This document shows, one piece after another, positions 32,592 through 40,319 of a DNA stretch of 64,000 bases. The notes under the pieces are model-generated. The model was not told the origin of the DNA, searched no databases, and saw nothing but the letters and a program-made list of their open reading frames with translations. The stretch lies in the NCBI RefSeq assembly GCF_001591505.1, contig NZ_BCVA01000035.1, forward strand, positions 1 through 64,000. Direction: 5' to 3'. The stretch is from Neobacillus niacini NBRC 15566 (lineage in GTDB: Bacteria; Bacillota; Bacilli; Bacillales; Cytobacillaceae). Both the position numbers and the translations under genes were made by a program. Every line of letters starts with the position of its first letter. Position 1 is the stretch's first letter.

Positions 32592-33110
32592 TGAGGGACA
32601 AATCAGGAAAGTTTCGACTGAGATTAGTCCTTCATAAGGTTGATGAAAGACTAATCAGGAGAGTTTCCAGGGAGATTAGACCTTCATAAGGTCGATGAAA
32701 GACAAATCTGGAGAGTTCCCGGGGAGATTAGTCCTTCATAGGGTTGATGAAAGACAAATCAGGAGGGTTCCCGGGGAGATTAGTCCTTCATAGGGTTGAT
32801 GAAAGACAAATCAAGAGAGTTCCGACAGAGATTAGTCCTTCATAGGTTTGATGAAAGACAAATCAGGAGAGCTACCAGGGAGATTAGTCCTTCATAAGGT
32901 TTATGAAAGACAAATCAGGAGAGTTTCCAGGGAGATTAGTCCTTCATAAGATTGATGAAGGACAAATCAAGAGAGTTCCCAAAGAGATTAGTCCTTCAAA
33001 GGTTTGATGAAAGACAAATCAGGAGAGTCTCCAGAGAGATTAGTCCTTCATAAGCATGATGAAAGACAAATCAGAAGAGTTACCAGAGAGATTAGTCCTT
33101 CATAAGAAAT
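32592..33110. repeat. 52-bp-period tandem array D (prmC-ssp spacer, ~10 units)
   Basis: AGTCCTTCATA-type sites start at 32626, 32678, 32730, 32782, 32834, 32886, 32938, 32990, 33042 and 33094, every step exactly 52 bp with no indel in over 500 bp. Each unit pairs GATTAGTCCTTCAT with ATGAAAGACAAATC across 7 bases. The two arms keep the same two differences in most units. About 17 variable purine-rich bases follow (AGGAGAGTTTCCAGGGA-like). The 677-base spacer contains only the prmC terminator, this array and the terminator of the minus-strand gene. Confidence 0.95.
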
Positions 33111-33151
33111 TAGTGAGAAAAGTGAACAACGATCATTAACGCAGCCTATTC

Positions 33152-33185
33152 CAAAAAAAGCGATGCTTCGTAACCGAAGCATCGC
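33152..33185 (-). terminator. Terminator of the minus-strand 41-residue gene
   Basis: GCGATGCTTCG / CGAAGCATCGC, perfect 11-bp stem with a 4-base loop. On the minus strand it is followed by TTTTTTT. Confidence 0.85.
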
Positions 33186-33196
33186 ATTCCACATTA

Positions 33197-33322
33197 TTAT
33201 TTTTTGTGTTGTCGTTCCTGGGCTTTTAAAGCGACTTTTTCAAGTCCCGTATGTGCAAATTCCACATCCGTTTTCGGCATAGCAGGATTATGCTGGACTT
33301 TCTTGTTTTTCTGTTTAGACAT
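33197..33322 (-). CDS. 41-residue basic peptide, unknown
   Basis: Short gene with a convincing ribosome site (GGAGAGGTGG before ATG at 33322) and its own terminator. The product is Lys/Gln/His-rich (MSKQKNKKVQHNPAMPKTDV... ending AQERQHKK), without a signal or membrane segment. It lies back to back with an alpha/beta SASP gene, so a spore-core role is plausible. I do not recognise the family. Confidence 0.6.
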   Translation of the reverse strand: MSKQKNKKVQHNPAMPKTDVEFAHTGLEKVALKAQERQHKK

Positions 33323-33416
33323 GTTTTCACCACCTCTCCAAAAAAATGCCAACATCTCTGTTAGTTTGCATTCTTTTCGGAAGGCTATGAAACCAAAACT
33401 TACCAACACAATGTTA

Positions 33417-33447
33417 CGAATAATCCAAGCTATCCCCTTCCAAACTA
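33417..33447 (+). promoter_or_regulatory. Possible sigma-G promoter of the SASP gene
   Basis: CGAATA (33417-33422), an 18-base spacer and CAAACTA (33441-33447), each one mismatch from the sigma-G boxes TGAATA and CATACTA. Confidence 0.5.
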
Positions 33448-33484
33448 TAAGTGTAAAACAATTACACTATAGGAGATGATACAA

Positions 33485-33688
33485 ATGGCAAGAAGCAACA
33501 ACAGCAATCAGCTTTTAGTTTCAGGAGTAGAACAGGCACTTGAACAAATGAAGTACGAAATTGCACAAGAATTTGGAGTACAGCTTGGAGCCGATACATC
33601 TTCACGCGCTAATGGATCTGTCGGGGGCGAAATCACAAAGCGTTTAGTAAGTATGGCTGAGCAGCAATTAGGCGGATCTTTCCGTTAA
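33485..33688 (+). CDS. Alpha/beta-type small acid-soluble spore protein
   Basis: A 67-residue DNA-binding SASP that coats spore DNA and gives UV and heat resistance. It has the two conserved blocks: KYEIAQEFGVQLGADTSSRANGSVGGEITKRLV in part (with the GPR protease site around E-FG) and the second helix ending AEQQLGG. The ATG at 33485 follows AGGAGATG. Monocistronic, with a sigma-G-like promoter and a strong terminator. The genome will have several paralogues, so no symbol is given. Confidence 0.93.
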   Translation: MARSNNSNQLLVSGVEQALEQMKYEIAQEFGVQLGADTSSRANGSVGGEITKRLVSMAEQQLGGSFR

Positions 33689-33698
33689 TACAAATAAT

Positions 33699-33728
33699 AA
33701 CCCGCTCGTAGCAGCGGGTTTTATTTTT
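33699..33728 (+). terminator. SASP gene terminator
   Basis: AACCCGCT / AGCGGGTT, perfect 8-bp stem followed by TTATTTTTTAT. Confidence 0.85.
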
Positions 33729-33829
33729 TATATATGCCAATGAAAAGAAATCTAGTTTTTTTAAATTTACTAGTTTAAGATTCTTTGCATTTGTCCACAA
33801 TGAGGATAGTGAAGGGACGGTGCGAGAAT

Positions 33830-34714
33830 ATGAACAGTAAAGTATTAGTTTGGTCTTATTTAATCATTTTATCGTTAGGAACGATATTAAACTTATATAT
33901 GCCTAAAACGGAAGCGGTGGCGAAGGATTCGATTGTTATTCCAGCAGAGGCCATTCGCCTCCGGATTCTAGCAAATAGTGATAGTGCACAGGATCAAGAG
34001 ATTAAACGGAAGGTCCGTGACGCAGTCAATGAACAAATTACAGTGTGGGTACAGGAACTAACATCTTTGGAAAAAGCGAAAACCGTGATTACTTCAAAGC
34101 TTCCAGAGGTTCAAGCGATAGCAGAAAAAGTCGTCAAAGAGCAAGGCTCGACTCAAAGTGTGAATGTAGAGTTTGGGAAAGTTCAGTTTCCGACTAAATT
34201 GTATGGTGAGTTTTTATATCCAGCAGGAGAATACCAAGCGATTTTAATTACATTAGGTGAAGGGACAGGCGCCAATTGGTGGTGCGTCCTTTACCCGCCA
34301 TTATGTTTCTTAGACTTCTCGAATGGAGTAGCGGTTCAAAGTGATGGTTTTGAAGATAAAGCGTATGCAGCTGAGAAAGAAGAACAAGCAGCAGAAGCTG
34401 CGGAAGAACTAGAGAAGGTAGAAGAGAAAGTGACGACGAACTCCGTTAAGAATCTAAGTGCTAAGAAAGAACAGGTTAAAGTAGAAGAGAAAGTTAAAGA
34501 AGAAGTGAAGGTTGAAGAGGTAAAGCAAGTTGCAGTAGAAAAGCAAGTTGAAGTAAAAAAGCCAGTTGAGGCAGAGGTAGTAGAGGAAAAACAAACACAT
34601 GTTAAAAAGAAATCAGAAAAGGTAAAAGAAGCCCCGGTCTATACTGCTGAGGACGAGGAACCGGTTAAGGTAAAATTCTTTGTGGTAGAAATGTTTGAAA
34701 GTATTTTTAAATAA
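33830..34714 (+). CDS. spoIIR: Stage II sporulation protein R with a K/E/V-rich insertion
   Basis: Forespore-made secreted signal that triggers SpoIIGA processing of pro-sigma-E in the mother cell. The 294-residue protein has an N-terminal signal/anchor (VLVWSYLIILSLGTILNLYM), the conserved core to about residue 175 (IRLRILANSDS, NWWCVLYPPLCFLDF) and the usual end VKVKFFVVEMFESIF. Between about 180 and 275 there is an insertion of low-complexity Glu/Lys/Val repeats, making it roughly 70 residues longer than the B. subtilis protein as I recall it. ATG at 33830 follows GAAGGGA at a somewhat long spacing. Confidence 0.92.
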   Translation: MNSKVLVWSYLIILSLGTILNLYMPKTEAVAKDSIVIPAEAIRLRILANSDSAQDQEIKRKVRDAVNEQITVWVQELTSLEKAKTVITSKLPEVQAIAEKVVKEQGSTQSVNVEFGKVQFPTKLYGEFLYPAGEYQAILITLGEGTGANWWCVLYPPLCFLDFSNGVAVQSDGFEDKAYAAEKEEQAAEAAEELEKVEEKVTTNSVKNLSAKKEQVKVEEKVKEEVKVEEVKQVAVEKQVEVKKPVEAEVVEEKQTHVKKKSEKVKEAPVYTAEDEEPVKVKFFVVEMFESIFK

Positions 34715-34723
34715 CAGGTAAAT

Positions 34724-34762
34724 GGTCAGTCCTGAAATCGGGGCTGGCTATTTTAATTTTTC
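34724..34762 (+). terminator. spoIIR terminator
   Basis: GTCAGTCC / GGGCTGGC stem (two G-U pairs) followed by TATTTTAATTTTTC. Confidence 0.65.
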
Positions 34763-34828
34763 ATAATCTAGTTCTAACTCTCTTAAATTTTCATAGTAAT
34801 AGAGTATCAAATAAAAGAGGTGATCGGA

Positions 34829-35275
34829 ATGCAAGCGGTTATACGTTGCGCGAACAAAGAGGATTTGAACGGTTTAAGAGAGTTTTTGACGAGGGCAAAC
34901 CTTGGATGTGAGGGATTAACGGAAGAAACGGTTGAGTTCTTTTTATTGCTAGAGGATGAGGATGGGCAAATTTTGGGTACACTTGGAATGGAAGTATTTG
35001 CAGAGTGTGGATTATTGCGATCGTTGGTCGTATCAAAGGGACAAGCAGAAAAGGATATTGTTCTGTTGATTACACAGATGATGCAACTTGCGAAGGAAAA
35101 AGGTTTGAGAGACTTGTTTTTGGCTACAAATAAAGGTGTGGCATTGCCGTTTTTTGAGCTGCTTGGTTTTGAGAAGGTGGCGCGGGACCAATTACCTGTG
35201 GAGATGGTTAGCTTAGAACATATTCGACATGTATTTAATGTGGATAACTCGTTATTTTTTAAATTTTCGCTATAA
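34829..35275 (+). CDS. GNAT-family acetyltransferase (YwlB-like)
   Basis: A 148-residue GNAT fold: an N-terminal MQAVIRCANKEDL strand-helix, the central VFAECGLLRSLVVSKGQ acetyl-CoA strand and loop, and the C-terminal FFELLGFEKV motif. It occupies the position of ywlB between spoIIR and ywlC in B. subtilis; the substrate is unknown. The ATG at 34829 follows AGAGGTGATC. Its last codons include a perfect DnaA box (35239-35247), the first of the cluster running into tsaC. Confidence 0.82.
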   Translation: MQAVIRCANKEDLNGLREFLTRANLGCEGLTEETVEFFLLLEDEDGQILGTLGMEVFAECGLLRSLVVSKGQAEKDIVLLITQMMQLAKEKGLRDLFLATNKGVALPFFELLGFEKVARDQLPVEMVSLEHIRHVFNVDNSLFFKFSL

Positions 35276-35520
35276 TTGTGGATTAATCCACAAAGTTGTC
35301 CACATTTTTGAATTAGTTATGCACAAATTGTGGATAAAGGGTTGTGTTTATCCCCACCTTCTACTATACTTTCAAATGGAATATGAGACAAAGAGCCTAA
35401 ATTCGGCAAATTTCGATAGCATTTGCACTTTTGATAAAGGTGGATAACAATGGACACAAAAGTTTGGAAAGTGGATAAATATGTGGATAACCTTGAAAAT
35501 AATCCACAGGTTGTGGATGC
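35239..35520. promoter_or_regulatory. DnaA-box cluster at tsaC
   Basis: Perfect TTATNCACA boxes on either strand lie at 35239-35247, 35317-35325, 35329-35337 and 35482-35490. One-mismatch boxes lie at 35277-35285, 35284-35292, 35296-35304, 35348-35356, 35439-35447, 35470-35478 and 35500-35508, and a weaker one at 35512-35520. They span the ywlB end, the spacer and the first codons of tsaC. B. subtilis has a known DnaA-binding cluster at the same gene (ywlC), so this is probably a conserved DnaA-titrating site. Confidence 0.85.
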
Positions 35521-36493
35521 TGCTCAATTTTTACTAGAAAATGAAGTGGTAGCCCTTCCTACGGAGACGGTTTATGGCTTAGGGGGAAATGCTGAAAACG
35601 ATGTGGCTGTGGAAAAAATCTTTGCTGCGAAAGGCAGACCAAGTGATAATCCACTGATTATACACATTGCGGATAAACAGCAACTTAATGCGTTTGTATC
35701 AGAGATCCCGAAAAAAGCTGAAATATTAATGGAGAGGTTCTGGCCTGGCCCCCTGACAATTATTTTTAAAAAGAAAGACGGCGCTCTTTCGGAGAAAGCA
35801 ACGGCGGGCTTGGATACAGTCGGAGTTAGAATGCCGGATCATCCAGTGGCATTAGCACTATTGAAAAAATGTCAGCTGCCAATTGCAGCGCCTAGTGCGA
35901 ATAGCTCTGGGAAGCCAAGTCCAACAAATGCCCAGCATGTCATTGAGGATTTGAATGGAAAAATTGCGGGTGTTCTTGACGGAGGTTCGACAGGGGTTGG
36001 CGTAGAATCAACGGTTTTAGACTGTACGGAGGACATTCCCGTCATTTTAAGACCGGGCGGGGTGACGAAGGAGCAGCTTGAAGCTGTTGTGGGTGAGGTT
36101 TATCTTGACGCCGCATTAGTGAATGAGGAATCTAAGCCGAAAGCACCTGGCATGAAGTATCAGCATTATGCACCGAACGCACCGCTTTATTTAGTCAATG
36201 GAGGCCAGTCTTTTCTGCAGGGTTTAATAGAAGAAAAGCAGAAGGAAGGGCTGCGTGTCGGAGTGCTGGCAACTGAGGAAAGTGTGGAGTCCTATCATAG
36301 TGACATTGCAATAGCTTGTGGGAAAAGGAGTCAGCTTGAAACTGTCGCTGCTGCGCTTTACGAGACATTACGAAACTTTAACCAGGAAAAAGTGGATATC
36401 ATCTTTAGTGAAATGTTTCCGAATACCGGTGTAGGTCATGCAATTATGAATCGACTGCAAAAGGCCGCTGGGAACAAAATCATTCATGAGTAG
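35450..36493 (+). CDS. tsaC: L-threonylcarbamoyladenylate synthase (Sua5/YwlC)
   Basis: Makes threonylcarbamoyl-AMP from threonine, bicarbonate and ATP, the first step of t6A tRNA modification. The 347 residues hold the YrdC/Sua5 domain (about 20-205: LPTETVYGLG, KGRPSDNPLIIH, GVRMPDHP, PSANSSG) and the C-terminal Sua5 domain joined by the KAPGMKYQHYAP linker. The ATG at 35450 follows AAAGGTGG. Its first 25 codons contain repeated VD..VDN segments encoded by DnaA boxes. Confidence 0.95.
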   Translation: MDTKVWKVDKYVDNLENNPQVVDAAQFLLENEVVALPTETVYGLGGNAENDVAVEKIFAAKGRPSDNPLIIHIADKQQLNAFVSEIPKKAEILMERFWPGPLTIIFKKKDGALSEKATAGLDTVGVRMPDHPVALALLKKCQLPIAAPSANSSGKPSPTNAQHVIEDLNGKIAGVLDGGSTGVGVESTVLDCTEDIPVILRPGGVTKEQLEAVVGEVYLDAALVNEESKPKAPGMKYQHYAPNAPLYLVNGGQSFLQGLIEEKQKEGLRVGVLATEESVESYHSDIAIACGKRSQLETVAAALYETLRNFNQEKVDIIFSEMFPNTGVGHAIMNRLQKAAGNKIIHE

Positions 36494-36495
36494 GC

Positions 36496-36532
36496 ACAGG
36501 TTCTCCTAGAAGGAGGCCTGTTTTTTTTCTTC
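36496..36532 (+). terminator. tsaC terminator
   Basis: ACAGGTTCTCCT / AGGAGGCCTGT (one mismatch) followed by a run of eight T (36521-36528). Confidence 0.85.
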
Positions 36533-36589
36533 TAAAACCTTTTGGACGTGCATATGTTAAATCAGGGCAAGTCCGAGGGGGTAGAGATT

Positions 36590-37147
36590 GTGTATGGGAT
36601 GATTGGGGAACTTGTGACGCTATTACTAATGGCGTTTGCACTAGGAATGGATGCCTTTTCTGTTGGTCTCGGAATGGGCATGTTCAAGCTAAGGCTGCGG
36701 CAAATTTTTAAAATTGGGATTACGATTGGGTTATTCCATGTGTGGATGCCGCTTGTAGGTATGCTGGCAGGGAAATTTTTATCCGATAAATTTGGAACCT
36801 TTGCATCGGTTGTCGGCGGGTTGCTGCTAATTGTGCTAGGGGTGCAAATGATATGGTCAAGCCTCAGGAAAGGTGAAGAGTCAGTGATGACACCGGTGGG
36901 ATTCGGGTTATTAATCTTCGCCACGAGTGTGAGCCTTGATAGTTTTTCGCTCGGGCTTACGTTAGGGATATATGGAGCAAAAACCATTTTGGTTATTATT
37001 TGCTTTGGGGTTGTGGCAACGATTTTAACATGGGCGGGCTTGCTCCTTGGAAGAAAGGCACAAGGCTGGATTGGCTCCTATAGTGAAGCGCTTGGAGGAA
37101 GTATTCTGCTCGCATTTGGCATCAAGTTACTATATCCTTTTTTATAA
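36590..37147 (+). CDS. mntP: Manganese efflux pump MntP
   Basis: A 185-residue membrane exporter with about six helices in two homologous halves, each with an acidic motif: MAFALGMDAFSVGLG and FATSVSLDSFSLGL. The GTG at 36590 lies 7 bases after GAGGGGGT; an ATG three codons on is the alternative, and an upstream ATG at 36542 lacks a ribosome site. It occupies the ywlD position between ywlC and ywlE. No Mn riboswitch of the yybP-ykoY type is seen upstream. Confidence 0.92.
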   Translation: MYGMIGELVTLLLMAFALGMDAFSVGLGMGMFKLRLRQIFKIGITIGLFHVWMPLVGMLAGKFLSDKFGTFASVVGGLLLIVLGVQMIWSSLRKGEESVMTPVGFGLLIFATSVSLDSFSLGLTLGIYGAKTILVIICFGVVATILTWAGLLLGRKAQGWIGSYSEALGGSILLAFGIKLLYPFL

Positions 37148-37178
37148 AACCTTTCAATAAAACAGTGAAAGGTTTTTT
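37146..37178 (+). terminator. mntP terminator
   Basis: AAACCTTTCA / TGAAAGGTTT, followed by TTTTCATT. Confidence 0.85.
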
Positions 37179-37235
37179 CATTGGTCTTGGAGAAATGATA
37201 GTATAGATACATAAATGAAAAGGAGGGCATGCCGC

Positions 37236-37670
37236 ATGAAGCGCATTTTGTTTGTTTGTACAGGTAATACTTGCAGGAGCCCTATGGCCGAAGCAATTTT
37301 AAAAAGTAAAAAGATTGAAGGACTTGAAGTGAAGTCTGCGGGAATTTATGCTGCAACGGGAAGTGAGGCATCTGCTCATGCAAAAAAAGTCCTGGAAGCT
37401 AATCATATCGAGCATAATCATTTATCCAATATGCTAACTTTAGAATCTGTTCATTGGGCGGACTTGGTCTTAACCATGACAGGGTCCCACAAGAATGCGA
37501 TTCTACAACAATATCCCGCAACAGCGGGTAAGGTTTTCACCCTCAAGGAGTTTACGGGTGAGAAATACGATGTTGACGTAGTGGACCCGTTTGGCGGAAC
37601 TGTAGCTATCTACGAAGAGACCTACCAGGAGCTCGAAAAATTAATAACTAAAGCAATCGAAAAATTGTAG
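37236..37670 (+). CDS. ywlE: Protein-arginine phosphatase YwlE (LMW-PTP fold)
   Basis: Removes phosphate from phosphoarginine on proteins, opposing the McsB kinase. The 144 residues contain the P-loop CTGNTCRSP with nucleophile Cys 8 and Arg 14. Thr 12 is the residue that in B. subtilis YwlE (Thr11) sets arginine specificity. The general-acid Asp is in VVDPFGG near 119. The ATG at 37236 follows AAAAGGAGGGC; the ATG at 37215 lies before that site. Confidence 0.94.
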   Translation: MKRILFVCTGNTCRSPMAEAILKSKKIEGLEVKSAGIYAATGSEASAHAKKVLEANHIEHNHLSNMLTLESVHWADLVLTMTGSHKNAILQQYPATAGKVFTLKEFTGEKYDVDVVDPFGGTVAIYEETYQELEKLITKAIEKL

Positions 37671-37703
37671 AGCTCTCAGTGTTGAGGGCTTTATATTTTT
37701 TTA
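37671..37703 (+). terminator. Hairpin after ywlE
   Basis: AGCTCTCA / TGAGGGCT (one G-U) followed by TTATATTTTTTTATG. Confidence 0.7.
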
Positions 37704-37748
37704 TGGGTATGTCAATATTAAGGAAGGATTAATAGGGAGGTTTTAAAT

Positions 37749-38189
37749 ATGAAAGTAGCATTAGCGTCAGATCATGGCGGGGTTAATATTCGCAGGGAAA
37801 TCGCTAGTTTAATGGATGAGCTTGGGATTGAGTACCAAGACTTCGGCTGTGAGTGTGAAGGGTCTGTAGACTATCCAGATTATGCATTACCGGTAGCTGA
37901 AAAGGTAGCAAGCGGTGAGTTTGATAGAGGGATTTTAATTTGTGGCACAGGGATTGGGATGAGTATTGCTGCAAATAAGGTGAAGGGAATCCGTTGTGCG
38001 CTTGTGCACGATACATTTAGTGCAAAGGCAACACGTGCCCACAATGATACCAATATGCTTACAATGGGGGAGCGTGTCATTGGCCCTGGTCTTGCACGTG
38101 ATATTGCAAAAATATGGCTGACAGAAGAATTTGAGGGCGGCCGCCATGCCACCCGCGTTGGAAAAATCAGCGAATATGAGCAGAAGTAG
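37749..38189 (+). CDS. rpiB: Ribose-5-phosphate isomerase B
   Basis: Interconverts ribose 5-phosphate and ribulose 5-phosphate. The 146 residues show ASDHGG with catalytic-region Asp 8/His 9, YPDYA, the base Cys in CGTGIGMSIAANK, HDTF and TRAHNDTNMLTMGERVIG. A ribosome site AGGGAGG precedes the start. It is the ywlF position, 9 bases upstream of ywlG. Confidence 0.94.
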   Translation: MKVALASDHGGVNIRREIASLMDELGIEYQDFGCECEGSVDYPDYALPVAEKVASGEFDRGILICGTGIGMSIAANKVKGIRCALVHDTFSAKATRAHNDTNMLTMGERVIGPGLARDIAKIWLTEEFEGGRHATRVGKISEYEQK

Positions 38190-38198
38190 GTTGAGACG

Positions 38199-38765
38199 AT
38201 GATTCAAGTATGGGAAAAAGAACTTGAAACCATTCTGATTGAATTTCAAAACCAGGCATCCTTAAAGCCGGGGCAGCTGTTTGTAGTTGGCTGCAGTACA
38301 AGTGAGGTAATCGGCGAGAAAATCGGAACAGCCGGTACAAGTGAAGTGGCTGAGATGATTTTCCGTCAATTAAGTGGATTTGCGAGGGATTCAGGAGTTG
38401 CTTTGGCATTTCAATGCTGTGAGCATTTAAATCGAGCATTGGTCATCGAACGTTCGGAAGCGTTTAAACGGGGGTTAGAAGAAGTATCGGTTGTTCCCGT
38501 TCGAACTGCTGGCGGGGCAATGGCAACCTATGCATTTGAAAAATTTTCGGATGGCGTTGTCGTTGAATTTTTAAAAGCAGACGCGGGCATCGATATTGGC
38601 CAGACCTTCATTGGCATGCACTTGAAACATGTTGCTGTACCTATAAGGGTAACGCAGAAAAAAGTAGGACATGCACATGTAACATTGGCGAAAACGCGGC
38701 CGAAATTAATTGGCGGAGCAAGAGCTGTGTATGAAAAAACGCCGGGGAACTCCAGCTGTAGCTGA
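38199..38765 (+). CDS. ywlG: UPF0340 (DUF436) protein YwlG
   Basis: A 188-residue protein of the conserved Firmicutes family UPF0340/TIGR01440, function unknown. Landmarks are FVVGCSTSEVIGEKIGTAGT, FQCCEHLNRALVIE and RPKLIGGARAVY. It follows rpiB by 9 bases and precedes glyA, as in B. subtilis; expression is probably coupled to rpiB. The ribosome site is weak. Confidence 0.92.
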   Translation: MIQVWEKELETILIEFQNQASLKPGQLFVVGCSTSEVIGEKIGTAGTSEVAEMIFRQLSGFARDSGVALAFQCCEHLNRALVIERSEAFKRGLEEVSVVPVRTAGGAMATYAFEKFSDGVVVEFLKADAGIDIGQTFIGMHLKHVAVPIRVTQKKVGHAHVTLAKTRPKLIGGARAVYEKTPGNSSCS

Positions 38766-38770
38766 ATTAA

Positions 38771-38815
38771 ATATACGAACATTTAGTTATATTTTTAATA
38801 TAACGTTCGTGTATA
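38771..38815. promoter_or_regulatory. PurR box pair upstream of glyA
   Basis: ATATACGAACATT and its inverted partner AACGTTCGTGTAT carry the CGAAC/GTTCG PurBox cores at 38776-38780 and 38805-38809, 29 bp apart centre to centre. That is the spacing of two PurBoxes in B. subtilis, where glyA belongs to the PurR regulon. Confidence 0.75.
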
Positions 38816-38857
38816 GATTGTTTTCTTTATCATTTTAATAGTGTAAAATAAAAAAAG

Positions 38858-38888
38858 TGGGGATTTTACGAATCCCCATTTCTCTTTT
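38858..38888 (+). terminator. Hairpin in the ywlG-glyA spacer
   Basis: TGGGGATT / AATCCCCA, perfect 8-bp stem followed by TTTCTCTTTT. It lies downstream of the PurR boxes, so it may terminate ywlG and/or act as a leader hairpin for glyA. Confidence 0.7.
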
Positions 38889-38963
38889 AGGGAGAAACGT
38901 GCTATTATATAGAGGGAATTTTCAAAAAGTTAAATCAGGTTCATACATACAGGGGGGATTACC

Positions 38964-40205
38964 ATGAAGCATTTGTCTAATCAGGACAAGCAGGTATTTG
39001 AAGCGATTCAACAGGAATTAGGACGCCAGCGCGGAAAAATCGAATTAATTGCCTCAGAAAACTTTGTAAGTGAAGCGGTAATGGAAGCACAGGGCTCAGT
39101 GTTAACCAACAAATATGCAGAAGGCTATCCAGGCCGCCGTTATTATGGCGGTTGTGAATACGTGGACGTTGTCGAAGATCTTGCGCGCAATCGTGCGAAA
39201 GAGATCTTTGGTGCTGAATATGTAAACGTACAGCCACACTCTGGCGCACAGGCAAACATGGCCGTTTACTTTACGGTCCTTGAACAAGGCGACACAGTGC
39301 TTGGTATGAACCTTTCACACGGCGGTCACTTAACACACGGAAGCCCAGTAAACTTTAGTGGTGTTCAATATAATTTTGTTGAATATGGTGTTGATGAAAC
39401 GACTCATCGCATTAATTATGATGATGTTCTAGCGAAAGCACGTGAGCACAAGCCTAAGATGATTGTTGCTGGTGCGAGTGCATACCCACGTGAAATCGAT
39501 TTTGCTAAGTTCCGTGAAATCGCAGATGAAGTTGGCGCTTATTTAATGGTCGATATGGCTCATATTGCCGGTCTAGTGGCTGCTGGACTTCATCAAAATC
39601 CAGTTCCATATGCTGATTTTGTAACAACTACTACACACAAAACACTACGCGGACCTCGCGGCGGAATGATTCTTTGTAAAGAAGAATGGGGCAAAAAGAT
39701 TGATAAATCGATCTTCCCTGGAATTCAAGGCGGTCCATTAATGCATGTCATCTCTGCAAAAGCGGTAGCATTTGGAGAAGTTCTTCAAGATAGCTTTAAA
39801 GAGTATGCAGGTCAGATTATTGCGAATGCACAGCGTTTAGCGGAAGGCTTACAAAAAGAAGGAATCAGACTTGTTTCAGGCGGTACAGACAACCACTTGC
39901 TGCTTTTAGATATGCAGACTCTTGGTTTAACCGGTAAGGTTGCTGAAAAGGTTCTTGATGAAGTCGGAATCACTGTTAATAAAAATACAATTCCATTTGA
40001 CCCGCAAAGCCCATTTGTAACAAGCGGTATCCGTATTGGTACAGCTGCTGTTACCAGCCGTGGCTTCGGTTTAGAAGAAATGGATGAAATCGCGTCAATT
40101 ATTGCATTTACCTTGAAAAATCATGAAGACGAAGCGAAGCTTAAAGAGGCAGCTGCTCGTGTTGAAGCTTTAACAGGTAAATTCACGCTTTATCCTGAAT
40201 ATTAA
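38964..40205 (+). CDS. glyA: Serine hydroxymethyltransferase
   Basis: PLP enzyme converting serine and tetrahydrofolate to glycine and methylene-THF, the main one-carbon source for purines and thymidylate. The 413 residues include the NKYAEGYPGRRYYGG segment, MVDMAHIAGL, and the PLP lysine in TTTHKTLRGPRGG. ATG at 38964 follows GGGGGG. Codons are strongly biased, as for a highly expressed gene. PurR boxes upstream fit its purine-linked role. Confidence 0.97.
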   Translation: MKHLSNQDKQVFEAIQQELGRQRGKIELIASENFVSEAVMEAQGSVLTNKYAEGYPGRRYYGGCEYVDVVEDLARNRAKEIFGAEYVNVQPHSGAQANMAVYFTVLEQGDTVLGMNLSHGGHLTHGSPVNFSGVQYNFVEYGVDETTHRINYDDVLAKAREHKPKMIVAGASAYPREIDFAKFREIADEVGAYLMVDMAHIAGLVAAGLHQNPVPYADFVTTTTHKTLRGPRGGMILCKEEWGKKIDKSIFPGIQGGPLMHVISAKAVAFGEVLQDSFKEYAGQIIANAQRLAEGLQKEGIRLVSGGTDNHLLLLDMQTLGLTGKVAEKVLDEVGITVNKNTIPFDPQSPFVTSGIRIGTAAVTSRGFGLEEMDEIASIIAFTLKNHEDEAKLKEAAARVEALTGKFTLYPEY

Positions 40206-40213
40206 ACATCTGT

Positions 40214-40246
40214 GAAATCGACTCGAAAAGGGTCGATTTCTTTTTG
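40214..40246 (+). terminator. glyA terminator
   Basis: GAAATCGACTC / GGGTCGATTTC followed by TTTTTGG. Confidence 0.9.
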
Positions 40247-40254
40247 GTCTCTAG

Positions 40255-40283
40255 TTGCTACTTGCATCGTTTTTCTGTAAAAT
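40255..40283 (+). promoter_or_regulatory. upp promoter
   Basis: TTGCTA (40255-40260), a 17-base spacer and TAAAAT (40278-40283). Confidence 0.65.
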
Positions 40284-40319
40284 GAGACGGAGTTAAATTT
40301 TAATAAAGGGGCGATCATT

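Noticed and set aside
32592..33110. Array D (and arrays B, E) as a CRISPR array
   Set aside because: Units are contiguous 52-bp repeats; the variable part is similar between units and not spacer-like, and there are no cas genes nearby.
33204..33479. Plus-strand frame of 91 codons opposite the 41-residue gene
   Set aside because: It is the complement of a gene with a clear ribosome site and terminator.
36540..36590. Mn-sensing yybP-ykoY riboswitch before mntP
   Set aside because: The gap after the tsaC terminator is too short and lacks the conserved motifs.
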